From NCBI GenBank assembly GCA_030730365.1, contig JANQVJ010000048.1:19674-64530 (forward strand): 44,857 nucleotides of DNA, read 5' to 3'. A program made the translations under genes and the position numbers. Shown piece by piece: positions 33,947-41,395 of this stretch. The notes below the pieces were generated by a model, which saw only the letters and a list, made by a program, of their open reading frames with translations, was not told where the DNA came from and made no database searches. The stretch comes from Verrucomicrobiales bacterium. GTDB taxonomy: Bacteria; Verrucomicrobiota; Verrucomicrobiia; Verrucomicrobiales; DEV007. Position 1 is the first letter of the stretch; every line of letters starts with the position of its first letter.

Positions 33947-34012
33947 GCGACGTTACGCCCTCGATCAGAGGGATGGCGAGTTAATTCCCGCTCGCCTTGA
34001 TCGCAACGTCGC
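33947..34012. promoter_or_regulatory. Nested three-stem inverted repeat
   Basis: Three perfect stems nest in one another: GCGACGTT (33947-33954) with AACGTCGC (34005-34012); CGATCA (33962-33967) with TGATCG (33998-34003); and GGCGAG (33975-33980) with CTCGCC (33991-33996). In total 20 base pairs are possible, interrupted by two 7-to-1 asymmetric loops. A second fold, CCCTC (33958-33962) with GAGGG (33968-33972), competes with the middle stem. It lies 55 bp before the polyketide synthase start on the opposite strand, and 285 bp before rpoN. Confidence 0.55.
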
Positions 34013-34131
34013 GCAGACGCTGCTCCTGAGCCCCTGCGGAGAGGGGAAGGGAGACGGCAAAAAGGAAGGTTTCGGCGGGAGATTCCATTCGGATTATCCG
34101 GAGAAAGATGCGGTCAATATATCCATTCTAT

Positions 34132-34137
34132 TATAAT
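34132..34137 (+). promoter_or_regulatory. Candidate -10 element upstream of rpoN
   Basis: A consensus TATAAT in an AT-rich block. No convincing -35 is found at 16-18 bp spacing, so the promoter call is weak. The leader to the start codon at 34297 would be about 150 bases. Confidence 0.3.
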
Positions 34138-34296
34138 TTCCACAATAAAGGAATTGTCTAGACTAAGAACGGGCCGATTCCTCTCCCGTGTCTTGGTTAT
34201 CCAGACGGCTTAATCACGTAATATTTGCAATTTCCACTAGGGTTTGGACCGAAATGTGCTACGGTCCCGCAATCCCCGGTGGAAACACCCCCGATT

Positions 34297-35706
34297 ATGC
34301 CCGAGCAGCGGTTCGATCAATCCCAGTCCCTCCTGCAGCAGCAGTCTATTGCGCCGCAGATGCAGCAGAGCCTGCAACTGCTCCAGACCCCCACGCTCGA
34401 GTTGCGCCAGCTCGTTCAGCAGGAGTTGGTCGTAAATCCGACTCTTGAGGAGGAGTCAACCGACATCTCGCTGGAGGATGCCGGTTCGAACTCCGAAGAC
34501 GATGAATTTGATCGCGAATTCGCCGAGCTTTCCCAGCTCGATGAAGAGTGGCGGGAATACATGACCCAGTCCCGAGTCAGCTCGCCTAAACGCGACGACG
34601 CGGATGAGAGGCATCAGTTCGTGATGGACTCTATCGTCGAGCCGATCACCTTGCAGGATCATCTGATGAACCAGCTGAGTTTCGCCGAGATCCCGGTGAA
34701 GATCCGGGAGATTGCGGCGATTTTGATTGGGAACATTGGTGAAAATGGATTTCTCCAGATCAGTCTCGAAGATCTCTGCTTTGACATGGGGATCCCGATT
34801 CAGGATCTTGAGGCGGCGAAGTCACTCGTGCAGAGCTTTGACCCGGTGGGAATCGGCGCACTTGATCTGCGCGACTGTCTCCTCATCCAGCTCGAGCGCC
34901 TCGGCAAGCATCACAGCCTCGAGTACCGCATCATTGACCACCACCTCGACGATCTCGCGCGGAAGCGTTACCCGCAGATTGCAAAGAAGCTGAGCGTTTC
35001 GCCCGAGCAGATCACCAAAGCGGCCGAATTCATCGCCACTCTCGATCCCCGTCCCGGGAGTCGCTTTGGCGAAGATACGAACACCTACGTCACTCCTGAC
35101 GTCACCGTCGAGCGCATCGGCGACGAGTGGCTCGTCTCGATGAACAGCGAGCAGATCCCGCGCCTCCGCATCAGCAACGCCTACAAGGACCTCATGGCGA
35201 GCGGGAGCGGGCGCGAGGCCAAGGCCTACATCCGCGACAAGATCCGGGCGGGCAAATTTCTCATCAAGAGCATCCATCAACGGCAGCAGACGATCCAGTC
35301 CATCGCCACCGAGATCGTGGCGAGGCAGGAGGGATTCCTCGAGCAGGGACCTTCGCGTCTCAAGCCCATGAACATGGCGCAGATCGCGGAAAAGGTCGGG
35401 GTGCACGAAACGACGGTGAGCCGTGCCGTTTCAGGTAAGTACATGGCCACCCCGCACGGGGTCTACGAGATGAAGTATTTTTTCACGACCGGCTACGAGA
35501 CCGAAGACGGGGAATCGCTCAGCAACACCAGCGTGAAGCAGACTCTCGGAGAGATGATTAGTTCGGAAAATCCGAAAAAGCCCTACAGCGACAAGTGTCT
35601 CGTGGAAGAGCTCGAAAAGCGCGGCATCAAGATCGCCCGCCGCACCGTGGCGAAATACAGGGAGGAGATGAATATTCTCCCGAGCCACATGCGCCGGAGT
35701 TATTGA
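34297..35706 (+). CDS. rpoN: RNA polymerase sigma-54 factor
   Basis: The alternative sigma factor that recognises -24/-12 promoters and needs enhancer-binding ATPases. It has 469 residues. Region I is Gln-rich (FDQSQSLLQQQSIAPQMQQS and LQLLQTPTLELRQLVQQEL), followed by an acidic region II (EEESTDISLEDAGSNSEDDE) and the core-binding region. The helix-turn-helix is around MNMAQIAEKVGVHETTVSRA. The diagnostic RpoN box ARRTVAKYR is at 447-455 near the C-terminus. I selected the ATG at 34297 (MPEQRFDQSQ) because it leads directly into region I; the longer frame adds 24 residues unlike the family. It stands as a single gene, with no hpf or PTS genes after it. Confidence 0.97.
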   Translation: MPEQRFDQSQSLLQQQSIAPQMQQSLQLLQTPTLELRQLVQQELVVNPTLEEESTDISLEDAGSNSEDDEFDREFAELSQLDEEWREYMTQSRVSSPKRDDADERHQFVMDSIVEPITLQDHLMNQLSFAEIPVKIREIAAILIGNIGENGFLQISLEDLCFDMGIPIQDLEAAKSLVQSFDPVGIGALDLRDCLLIQLERLGKHHSLEYRIIDHHLDDLARKRYPQIAKKLSVSPEQITKAAEFIATLDPRPGSRFGEDTNTYVTPDVTVERIGDEWLVSMNSEQIPRLRISNAYKDLMASGSGREAKAYIRDKIRAGKFLIKSIHQRQQTIQSIATEIVARQEGFLEQGPSRLKPMNMAQIAEKVGVHETTVSRAVSGKYMATPHGVYEMKYFFTTGYETEDGESLSNTSVKQTLGEMISSENPKKPYSDKCLVEELEKRGIKIARRTVAKYREEMNILPSHMRRSY

Positions 35707-35715
35707 GAGGCATTT

Positions 35716-35928
35716 TTGATCCCGGAAAGAGGGGGGAATCCCCAGTTTTCTTTGACGGTGGTAGATCCCTGTGAGCTATCGAAAGAAACTGTCGCTGTCG
35801 AAAGCGCTTACCGTTGCAATACGAGCATCTCTCCCGCTGCGATAATCGGAAATCATGTTTCCCTTGGTAAATTGAAGCTTCCCCCCAACCCGGACCCGGG
35901 CAAGACTTTCATGCGGGAGGAGACATGA
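35716..35928 (+). CDS. Possible small ORF between rpoN and the beta-propeller gene
   Basis: A 70-codon frame from a TTG ends with a TGA that overlaps the next short frame (ATGA at 35925-35928). I recognise no family and there is no clear ribosome-binding site. It may be chance. The 337-bp gap 35707-36043 also holds a hairpin (GGGG-aat-CCCC) near 35735, just after rpoN, and no other gene. Confidence 0.2.
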   Translation: MIPERGGNPQFSLTVVDPCELSKETVAVESAYRCNTSISPAAIIGNHVSLGKLKLPPNPDPGKTFMREET

Positions 35929-36047
35929 ACATCGTTAGCAGATCGGAACATTTCCCCCCGGGGGCTGATGGCCCGTTCGGGTGGCGTGATTCTGTCCATT
36001 CAGGGGTTGCGTCGCGAGAGCTAGTTTGGCACGGTCCCCGTCGATGA
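35925..36047 (+). CDS. Possible 40-codon leader ORF translationally coupled to the beta-propeller gene
   Basis: A 40-codon frame opens with ATG at 35925, preceded by GGGAGGAG (35915-35922), the best Shine-Dalgarno in this intergenic region. It ends in a TGA at 36045-36047 that overlaps the ATG of the downstream gene (ATGA). The peptide begins MNIVSRSEHFPPG and ends WHGPRR; it has no signal or known motif. The downstream ATG itself lacks a Shine-Dalgarno, so coupling through this frame could set its translation. It spans a CCCCCGGGGG palindrome and a CCCG-tt-CGGG hairpin. Confidence 0.35.
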   Translation: MNIVSRSEHFPPGADGPFGWRDSVHSGVASRELVWHGPRR

Positions 36048-37390
36048 AAATCTGCCTTTCCCTCCTCTCGCTCCTCGCTTTTGCCGGGGTCTCTTTCGCC
36101 GACGACTGGCCCCAGTTCCAGGGGCCAAGCCGTGCCGGGATTTCTTCGGCGACCGGTCTGAACCTCTCGAACTGGAAAGTCGACGCTCCCCCGCTGGCAT
36201 GGGGAAAGTCCCTCAATGAAGGATTCGGCGGTGCCGCGATCGCCGGAGGTGAGGTTTTTCTCGTTGATCGTCGCGACGATGCCAATGATGTCCTCCTTTG
36301 CCTGTCTCTCGAAGATGGTTCAGAAAAATGGAACTATTCCTACGAGTTCCCCGGGAAATTGCCTTTCCCGGGTAGTCGCGGCGTGCCACTTGTGGAGGAC
36401 GATGCGGTCTACTTCATCGGTGGATTCGGTCAGGTCTTTCGTGTGGATCGCAAGAGTCACAAAGCCGACTGGGTGGTCTCCATCCAGGAGCAATACGGAG
36501 CGGAGCCTCCCAAGTGGGGCTGGGCGCAGAGTGTTGTGAAGGTGGGCGATGTCATCATCGTGCCGGCGATGGCCGCCGAGACCGGACTGATCGGCCTCGA
36601 CAGCAAAACCGGCAAAGAACTCTGGCGCACCGAAGGCTTCGGTGACTCCCACTCAAATCCGGCAGTGATCACGCTCCACGGCGTCGAGCAGGCCGTCTTC
36701 GTCGCGACGAAACGTGAAGGCGAGCTCAAACTCGGCACCACCATCAGCGTCGCTCCCTCCACCGGCGAGGTCCTCTGGAAGACGGACGCTTATTTTAACA
36801 GCATCCCCATCCCTTTCCCCACTAAGGTCACCGAGGAACTCGTCTTTCTCACTGGTGGCTACGGCGATGGCAGTTGCATGGTCCGTGTCACCAAAAGCGG
36901 CGCAGAGTGGAAGGTCGAGAAAGTCTTCGCGCTGCCGCAGGGCACCCAGGTCCACCCGCCCTTCGTCATCGGCGACCACATCTACCTGCTCGCCAATGAA
37001 AACGCCAACCACAACGGCGAGGCCCGCAAGACGGGTGGCCTCATGTGCCTCGACTTCGACGGCAAGACGATCTGGCAGACCGGTGATCAGCCCTTCATGG
37101 GGCGTGGGAACATGATCCTCGTCGATGGACATCTCCTCATCCAGGATGGTGAGGTCGGCTACCTGAGAGCGGTCAAGCCCTCGCCCGAGGGTTACAAAGA
37201 AGTCGCCATGACCGATGTCTTCGGCAAAAAAGCCGGGGTCGACGAAGATGTCGCCAAGCAGGTCGCGGCCGGTCGCGAAGTCATCAAGATGCCCGACTTC
37301 AAGTATTGGTCACCTATGGCCCTCGCTGACGGCAGGCTCGTCATGCGCGGGCAGGATCAGTTGAAGTGCCTCGATCTTCGGGTGAAATAA
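36044..37390 (+). CDS. Secreted PQQ-binding-like beta-propeller repeat protein
   Basis: A 448-residue exported beta-propeller. The signal peptide is KICLSLLSLLAFAGVSFA. The mature protein opens DDWPQFQGPSRAGIS, the usual start of the planctomycete/verrucomicrobial outer-membrane-assembly-like PQQ_2 family. Repeat strands include AAIAGGEVFLVDRRDD, LVEDDAVYFIGGFGQVFRVD, GLIGLDSKTGKELWRTEG and GLMCLDFDGKTIWQTG; the W-containing 'G..LW' ends mark each blade. Whether it binds a cofactor or acts as a scaffold is unknown. I prefer the ATG at 36044 to the TTG at 36026, as it gives the clean signal peptide. A strong terminator follows at 37412. Confidence 0.9.
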   Translation: MKICLSLLSLLAFAGVSFADDWPQFQGPSRAGISSATGLNLSNWKVDAPPLAWGKSLNEGFGGAAIAGGEVFLVDRRDDANDVLLCLSLEDGSEKWNYSYEFPGKLPFPGSRGVPLVEDDAVYFIGGFGQVFRVDRKSHKADWVVSIQEQYGAEPPKWGWAQSVVKVGDVIIVPAMAAETGLIGLDSKTGKELWRTEGFGDSHSNPAVITLHGVEQAVFVATKREGELKLGTTISVAPSTGEVLWKTDAYFNSIPIPFPTKVTEELVFLTGGYGDGSCMVRVTKSGAEWKVEKVFALPQGTQVHPPFVIGDHIYLLANENANHNGEARKTGGLMCLDFDGKTIWQTGDQPFMGRGNMILVDGHLLIQDGEVGYLRAVKPSPEGYKEVAMTDVFGKKAGVDEDVAKQVAAGREVIKMPDFKYWSPMALADGRLVMRGQDQLKCLDLRVK

Positions 37391-37411
37391 TGCTAGTAAA
37401 TTTTTTGCATC

Positions 37412-37447
37412 AACCCGCTCCCGCGACACCGTGGGGCGGGTTTTTTT
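37412..37447 (+). terminator. Rho-independent terminator after the beta-propeller gene
   Basis: AACCCGCTCCC pairs with GGGGCGGGTT across a 10-base loop, with one bulge, and is followed by a run of seven T. It begins 22 bp after the stop codon at 37390. Confidence 0.85.
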
Positions 37448-37485
37448 GCGGTTGGCGATCTCCTTAACCTCTCCAAAGTAAGTTT

Positions 37486-37498
37486 GGCAATCGTTGCC
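37486..37498. promoter_or_regulatory. Palindrome overlapping a candidate -35 before the second ABC operon
   Basis: GGCAA-tcg-TTGCC is a perfect 5-bp inverted repeat that overlaps TTGGCA (37484-37489), one mismatch from the -35 consensus. TAATCT (37508-37513) sits 18 bp further on as a weak -10. The ATG at 37520 lies only 6 bp after it and has no Shine-Dalgarno, so the transcript would be leaderless or nearly so. An operator here could control the whole operon. Confidence 0.35.
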
Positions 37499-37519
37499 GG
37501 ATTGCGGTAATCTCCCGCG

Positions 37520-39628
37520 ATGTTCTGGCTACGCACGATCCTCTTTTCGTTGCCGCTGCTGCTCGTGTTCGGGGGCTCGTGGTTGTTCGACAGAGTCGGC
37601 GAGCTGCAATTGTCGCACGAGACCGGGGCGCTCGTCTGCGCGATCGCGAAACCCGTCGGTCCTCTCAATCCGCTCGTGCCGTCTGCGGGAGTGACGGGCG
37701 AGATCATCGATCTGCTCTTTGACCCGCTCCTCGTGCGCGACGACGACCTGAACCTGCGGCCGCATCTCTTCGATAGCTGGACTTCGCAGACGGTCGTGAC
37801 GATACGGTGCTCGAGTGAAGAAGCGGCGGGTGATTCCGAGGCGAGACTGCTTTCGGGTGAATACCTCGACGAGGGGGTGGAAATGCTCGCCCTAGACCGC
37901 ACCGGATCTGTCCTCACGGTCGTGTTACGAGGAATCGCGGCGGGGCTAGAGGAGCGGCTCATGTCGCGTTTTGACAAGGGGAATCTCGGGAATTATCTGC
38001 TTGTCAGGCTGAGGCTGAAACACTCGGTCCACGACTCCTTTGCGGCTTTTTTGGGAAGTTCAGTCGAGAAAACGCAGGTCCGCATGATCGAATATGTGGG
38101 CGACCGCGAGGTGAATCTCTTCGTGCGGGGAGATACGGATCTCTTTCTTCGCGAACTCGAACTTTATTATGAGTCGAATCGCAATCTCGACCCTGACATT
38201 GAGGTAATGGGCGAGCAGTGTTTCACGACGGCTCGCGAGATGCTGATCGATTTGCGTGGCGGGGTGAAATGGCACGACGGGGAGCCTTTTACCACGGCCG
38301 ATGTGGTTTATTCGTACGAGCGACTGACGCGGCCCGACTCACCCCTGCCTTTGGCCTCGAGTTTCGGATTCGTCGAAAGGCTCCAGGCGCTTACTCCGGT
38401 GAGGCTGAAAGTGGAGTGCCGCGATGTCCCCGCGACGATGATGGAGAGCTGGGAAAAACTGCCCGTGCTCCCTGAGCATCTCTTCGGGGAACGCGGCGAA
38501 GGGGGAGCGCTCGACGCGTTCATTACGAGTCCGATCGGGACAGGTCCTTACCAGCTCGCCTCGCGGCGGCAGGACGGGGGCGTCGAGTTGATCGCGAACG
38601 AGTCCTACTTTCGGGGGGCTCCGCTCGAGAAACGCATCGGTTACCGGCGCTTCAGTTCGCTCGAGTCCATCCTCCTCGCGCTGCGTTCCGGCCTCGTCGA
38701 GGTAATCGAGCCCGACGAGCGTTTCACGGATTGGGCAACGCGCAATCCCGGCGTGATTACGACGTTGCGTTGCGAGCCGCGCATCCAGCACTTCGTCGCG
38801 TGGAATCTCGACCGTGAGCCCTTTGGAAGCAATCCGGTGCGGCTTGCGCTGGCGAAAGCGGTGAACTCCGGGGAAGTGCTCCGCGACACCGCGACAGAGT
38901 TCCAGCAGCCGGTCACAAGTCTTTTTTTCCCGGGCATGCCTTACAGTGACGACCCCATGCTGCTGCCGCTGCACGATCCCCGCGGGGCGGAAAACCTGCT
39001 CGACGCCGGAGGCTACAAGCTTAATGAAAGTAGCGGACTGCGCGAGGACGCTGACGGCGAGGGGCTCACCTTCAACCTCGCGGTGAACGAGGCCAATGCC
39101 GCGCACCGTCGTTTCGCCGCGGTCCTCGCCGAGCAGTGGGCCGGGGTCGGTGTCAGAGTTGAGGTGGAGTTGCTAGGCTGGAGCGAGCTCCTCACGAGCC
39201 GGCTTCTCACGCGCGAGTTCGACGCGGTCATGCTGAGCTGGGAAATTCCATTCGAGCGGGATCGTTATCAGGTCTGGCATTCATCGGGGGCCGGTCCGGG
39301 CGGGGGGAATCTCTCCGGTCTTCGAAATGAGAGAGTCGATGAGATCCTCGAACAGCTCCGCTCGGTCGAGGATGCCGCCGAGGTGCGGCGCGTTGCGGAG
39401 AGTCTGCAAAAGGCCATCGCCGAGGTGCAGCCCTGTTACTTCATCGGTGAAACCGGCCGCATTCTTACGGTGCGAACCGAGTCTCTTGAGGTCTACCGGC
39501 CCGTGGCTGCCGCGGTCAACGGAGGCAAAGTGCTGCCACTCGGGATCGGAAAGTCCGGCCTTGAAGGGGTGCGCCCATGGTGGGTGCGACCTGAGACACT
39601 GAGGGAGCGGGGGCTGAACTCCGAATAG
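37520..39628 (+). CDS. Membrane-anchored peptide-type substrate-binding protein with insertion
   Basis: A family 5 extracellular solute-binding protein, 702 residues, against about 500-570 normally. It begins with an N-terminal helix (WLRTILFSLPLLLVFGGSWL) and no lipobox cysteine, so it looks membrane-anchored. The family core resumes at GGVKWHDGEPFTTADVVYSY near residue 247; between the first lobe (NPLVPSAGVTGEIIDLLF, about 50-67) and this point there are roughly 140 extra residues. The second part holds FITSPIGTGPYQLASR, HFVAWNLDREPF and VMLSWEIPFERDRYQVWHSS. It is the first gene of an operon with two permeases and an ATPase. It is only distantly similar to the OppA at 30009-31712. Confidence 0.88.
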   Translation: MFWLRTILFSLPLLLVFGGSWLFDRVGELQLSHETGALVCAIAKPVGPLNPLVPSAGVTGEIIDLLFDPLLVRDDDLNLRPHLFDSWTSQTVVTIRCSSEEAAGDSEARLLSGEYLDEGVEMLALDRTGSVLTVVLRGIAAGLEERLMSRFDKGNLGNYLLVRLRLKHSVHDSFAAFLGSSVEKTQVRMIEYVGDREVNLFVRGDTDLFLRELELYYESNRNLDPDIEVMGEQCFTTAREMLIDLRGGVKWHDGEPFTTADVVYSYERLTRPDSPLPLASSFGFVERLQALTPVRLKVECRDVPATMMESWEKLPVLPEHLFGERGEGGALDAFITSPIGTGPYQLASRRQDGGVELIANESYFRGAPLEKRIGYRRFSSLESILLALRSGLVEVIEPDERFTDWATRNPGVITTLRCEPRIQHFVAWNLDREPFGSNPVRLALAKAVNSGEVLRDTATEFQQPVTSLFFPGMPYSDDPMLLPLHDPRGAENLLDAGGYKLNESSGLREDADGEGLTFNLAVNEANAAHRRFAAVLAEQWAGVGVRVEVELLGWSELLTSRLLTREFDAVMLSWEIPFERDRYQVWHSSGAGPGGGNLSGLRNERVDEILEQLRSVEDAAEVRRVAESLQKAIAEVQPCYFIGETGRILTVRTESLEVYRPVAAAVNGGKVLPLGIGKSGLEGVRPWWVRPETLRERGLNSE

Positions 39629-39638
39629 AGAGAAAGGC

Positions 39639-40508
39639 ATGGCCCGCATCGTCCTCCAGCGACTCCTCGTCTCCGTGATCCGCTTTGCTGCTGCGGGTCT
39701 CGCTCTGATCGTTCTCATCGAGCTGGCCTTTTGCGTCATTGGCGGATCAGATCGCCATGTCTGGCGGGCAGAATCGTATGGTCCGGTGCCGCCCGGACTC
39801 TCGGCCCGGCCAGTGAGCTGGGCGGGCCTGCTCGAGGATCGCGTTAGAGTGAGTCTGCCGGTGCTCTTCATCTGCGTCCCCGGTATCCTCCTTATCGGCT
39901 ACAGTTGGGGGATACTGGGCGCACGCTTACGTCGTTTCCATGGAGCCCGACTGCTCGCGGCGCCGTTCAGTCTTTTTGCCTGTGTCCCGGGATTCTGGTT
40001 CGTCGTCCTCGTTGCGATCTACTCCTATTTCCACTGGAAGAGGCCCGGCTTTGCCGATGACCTTATCGTCGAGCAGGGGCCTGACCTGCTTACCTGGTGG
40101 CACGCCGCTGTCGTCGCCCTGCCTGCCCTGGCGGCGGGGGCCGCCTCGCAGATTCGCGCGGTCTCGAGTGTGCTCGAGCGCGAGGTGACCCGGCCCTACC
40201 TCCGCGGATTGTTCATGGCAGGCTATAGCGAGGAGGACATCTTTTATCGACATGCCTTCCGCCGGGCCCTGCCTGCTCTCTTCGCGGCGGGTGATCGCAC
40301 CTTCTCCGCGCTTGCCGGCAGTATCGTCTGTCTCGAGTATGCCTTTCGCTACCCTGGAATCGGATCGCTCCTCGTCGAGGCTGTCCGGCTGGGGAGCTAC
40401 GGCGGTATCCTCGTAAGTGCCTTTGTCTTGGCCGCTTTTGTTTCCGCCGGGGTCATCTTCTGCGAGAGCGCGTCCAGACTCATCAAACCGGAGGCCGCAG
40501 GCGGATGA
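39639..40508 (+). CDS. ABC transporter permease, OppB/DppB-like
   Basis: A 289-residue inner-membrane permease. Predicted helices include VIRFAAAGLALIVLIELAF at the N-terminus and VLFICVPGILLIGYSWGILG. The coupling (EAA) loop is FYRHAFRRALPALFAAGDRT, followed by LAGSIVCLEYAFRYPGIGSL, the OppB family ending. It lies 10 bp after the binding protein and overlaps the next permease by 4 bp (ATGA). It is shorter and more divergent than the OppB at 29083-30009, with a reduced periplasmic loop. Confidence 0.88.
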   Translation: MARIVLQRLLVSVIRFAAAGLALIVLIELAFCVIGGSDRHVWRAESYGPVPPGLSARPVSWAGLLEDRVRVSLPVLFICVPGILLIGYSWGILGARLRRFHGARLLAAPFSLFACVPGFWFVVLVAIYSYFHWKRPGFADDLIVEQGPDLLTWWHAAVVALPALAAGAASQIRAVSSVLEREVTRPYLRGLFMAGYSEEDIFYRHAFRRALPALFAAGDRTFSALAGSIVCLEYAFRYPGIGSLLVEAVRLGSYGGILVSAFVLAAFVSAGVIFCESASRLIKPEAAGG

Positions 40509-41383
40509 ATCGCAGGCAGTCCAAAGTCCTCCGGACTCTTGCCCGTCTCGTCATTCGCCTCTGGCAGATGCGGCGCGTCCTTCTCCTCGTCGTGCCCTAT
40601 CTCTTCCTCTTCGGCTGGCTCTTTGCCGCAGGCAGCCGCATGGACGTGCGTCCCGGGGAACTTTACGGTGTCACCGACGAGCCGGCCTGGGGAAGCCCTG
40701 ATGCGGATCACTGGTTCGGCACCACCGTAAACGGAGCCGACCTTTTCGAACTGAGCCGCCTCGCCATGGCGACCTCGGTCTCGGTCGCGGTTGTCTCGGT
40801 CTCGTTCGGAATTGCTCTGGCCTTGCTCGTGACGATGCTCTTTGTTTTCGACCCGGGGGAAAAGCGTTTCGAGCTTCCCAATGTCGTGGGTCAATCCGGT
40901 TTTCTACTGCCTTCTTTTGTCGTTCTCTTGGTCCTCACGGGGGGCTCGGGCGGCAGTCTCGGGGTCGCCATCCTCGGGCTCATTCTCGTGATCGCCTTTC
41001 ACCTCTGTCCCGTCCTGACGACGTGGTTTCAGGAGGGAGAGGACGGCTTCGACATCGTCGCCGGCTATGCCCTCGGCCTCTCGCGGCGCGAGATCGTGAT
41101 GAATCGTATCCTCCCGAAGATCCTGCGGCGTCTTGTCGGGGTCTTTGCCACCTACGTGCCTGTCGTGGTGCTTGTCGAGATGGCCCTTTCCTTCCTCGGG
41201 TTCACCGGTGACCGGCTCAGTTGCGGGGCCATGATCGCCTACGGGCAGGGGCTCATCATTGAGGCGCCCTGGATGGCGATTTACCCGGGGCTCATGGCGA
41301 CCGCTGTCGTTCTTGTTCTTTCTTTGCTGGGGTGGCGTGTCTCCAGTGCGATGCGGACCGGTCCGCTCCCGCGCCTCTTCTGA
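40505..41383 (+). CDS. ABC transporter permease, OppC/DppC-like
   Basis: The second permease, 292 residues. It has an N-terminal helix (VLLLVVPYLFLFGWLFAAGS) and the family motif SPDADHWFGTTVNGADLFEL, a drifted form of GTDxxGRDxxSR. The EAA loop and following motif (YALGLSRREIVMNRILPKIL, VEMALSFLGFTGDRLSCGAM) are kept. The start codon overlaps the previous stop (ATGA), and the ATPase follows after 12 bp. The loss of the GRD motif in the first part marks it as divergent compared with the OppC at 28027-28989. Confidence 0.88.
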   Translation: MNRRQSKVLRTLARLVIRLWQMRRVLLLVVPYLFLFGWLFAAGSRMDVRPGELYGVTDEPAWGSPDADHWFGTTVNGADLFELSRLAMATSVSVAVVSVSFGIALALLVTMLFVFDPGEKRFELPNVVGQSGFLLPSFVVLLVLTGGSGGSLGVAILGLILVIAFHLCPVLTTWFQEGEDGFDIVAGYALGLSRREIVMNRILPKILRRLVGVFATYVPVVVLVEMALSFLGFTGDRLSCGAMIAYGQGLIIEAPWMAIYPGLMATAVVLVLSLLGWRVSSAMRTGPLPRLF

Positions 41384-41395
41384 AAAATTGATCCG

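Larger units (their letters stand above)
33893..34296. other. Intergenic region between polyketide synthase and rpoN
   Basis: A 404-bp gap between divergent genes. It contains a nested inverted repeat (33947-34012), an AT-rich block with a TATAAT (34132-34137), and the perfect 8-bp palindrome GTCTAGAC (34156-34163), which lies just after the presumed transcription start. No credible gene was found. Confidence 0.6.

Noticed and set aside
36027..36043. TGGCAC before the beta-propeller start as a sigma-54 -24 element
   Set aside because: No TTGC appears at the -12 position; the sequence there is CCGTC.
37485..37498. TGGCAATCGTTGCC as a sigma-54 (-24/-12) promoter, given rpoN nearby
   Set aside because: The GG and GC doublets are 8 bases apart instead of the required 10, so it fails the strict spacing of sigma-54 promoters.
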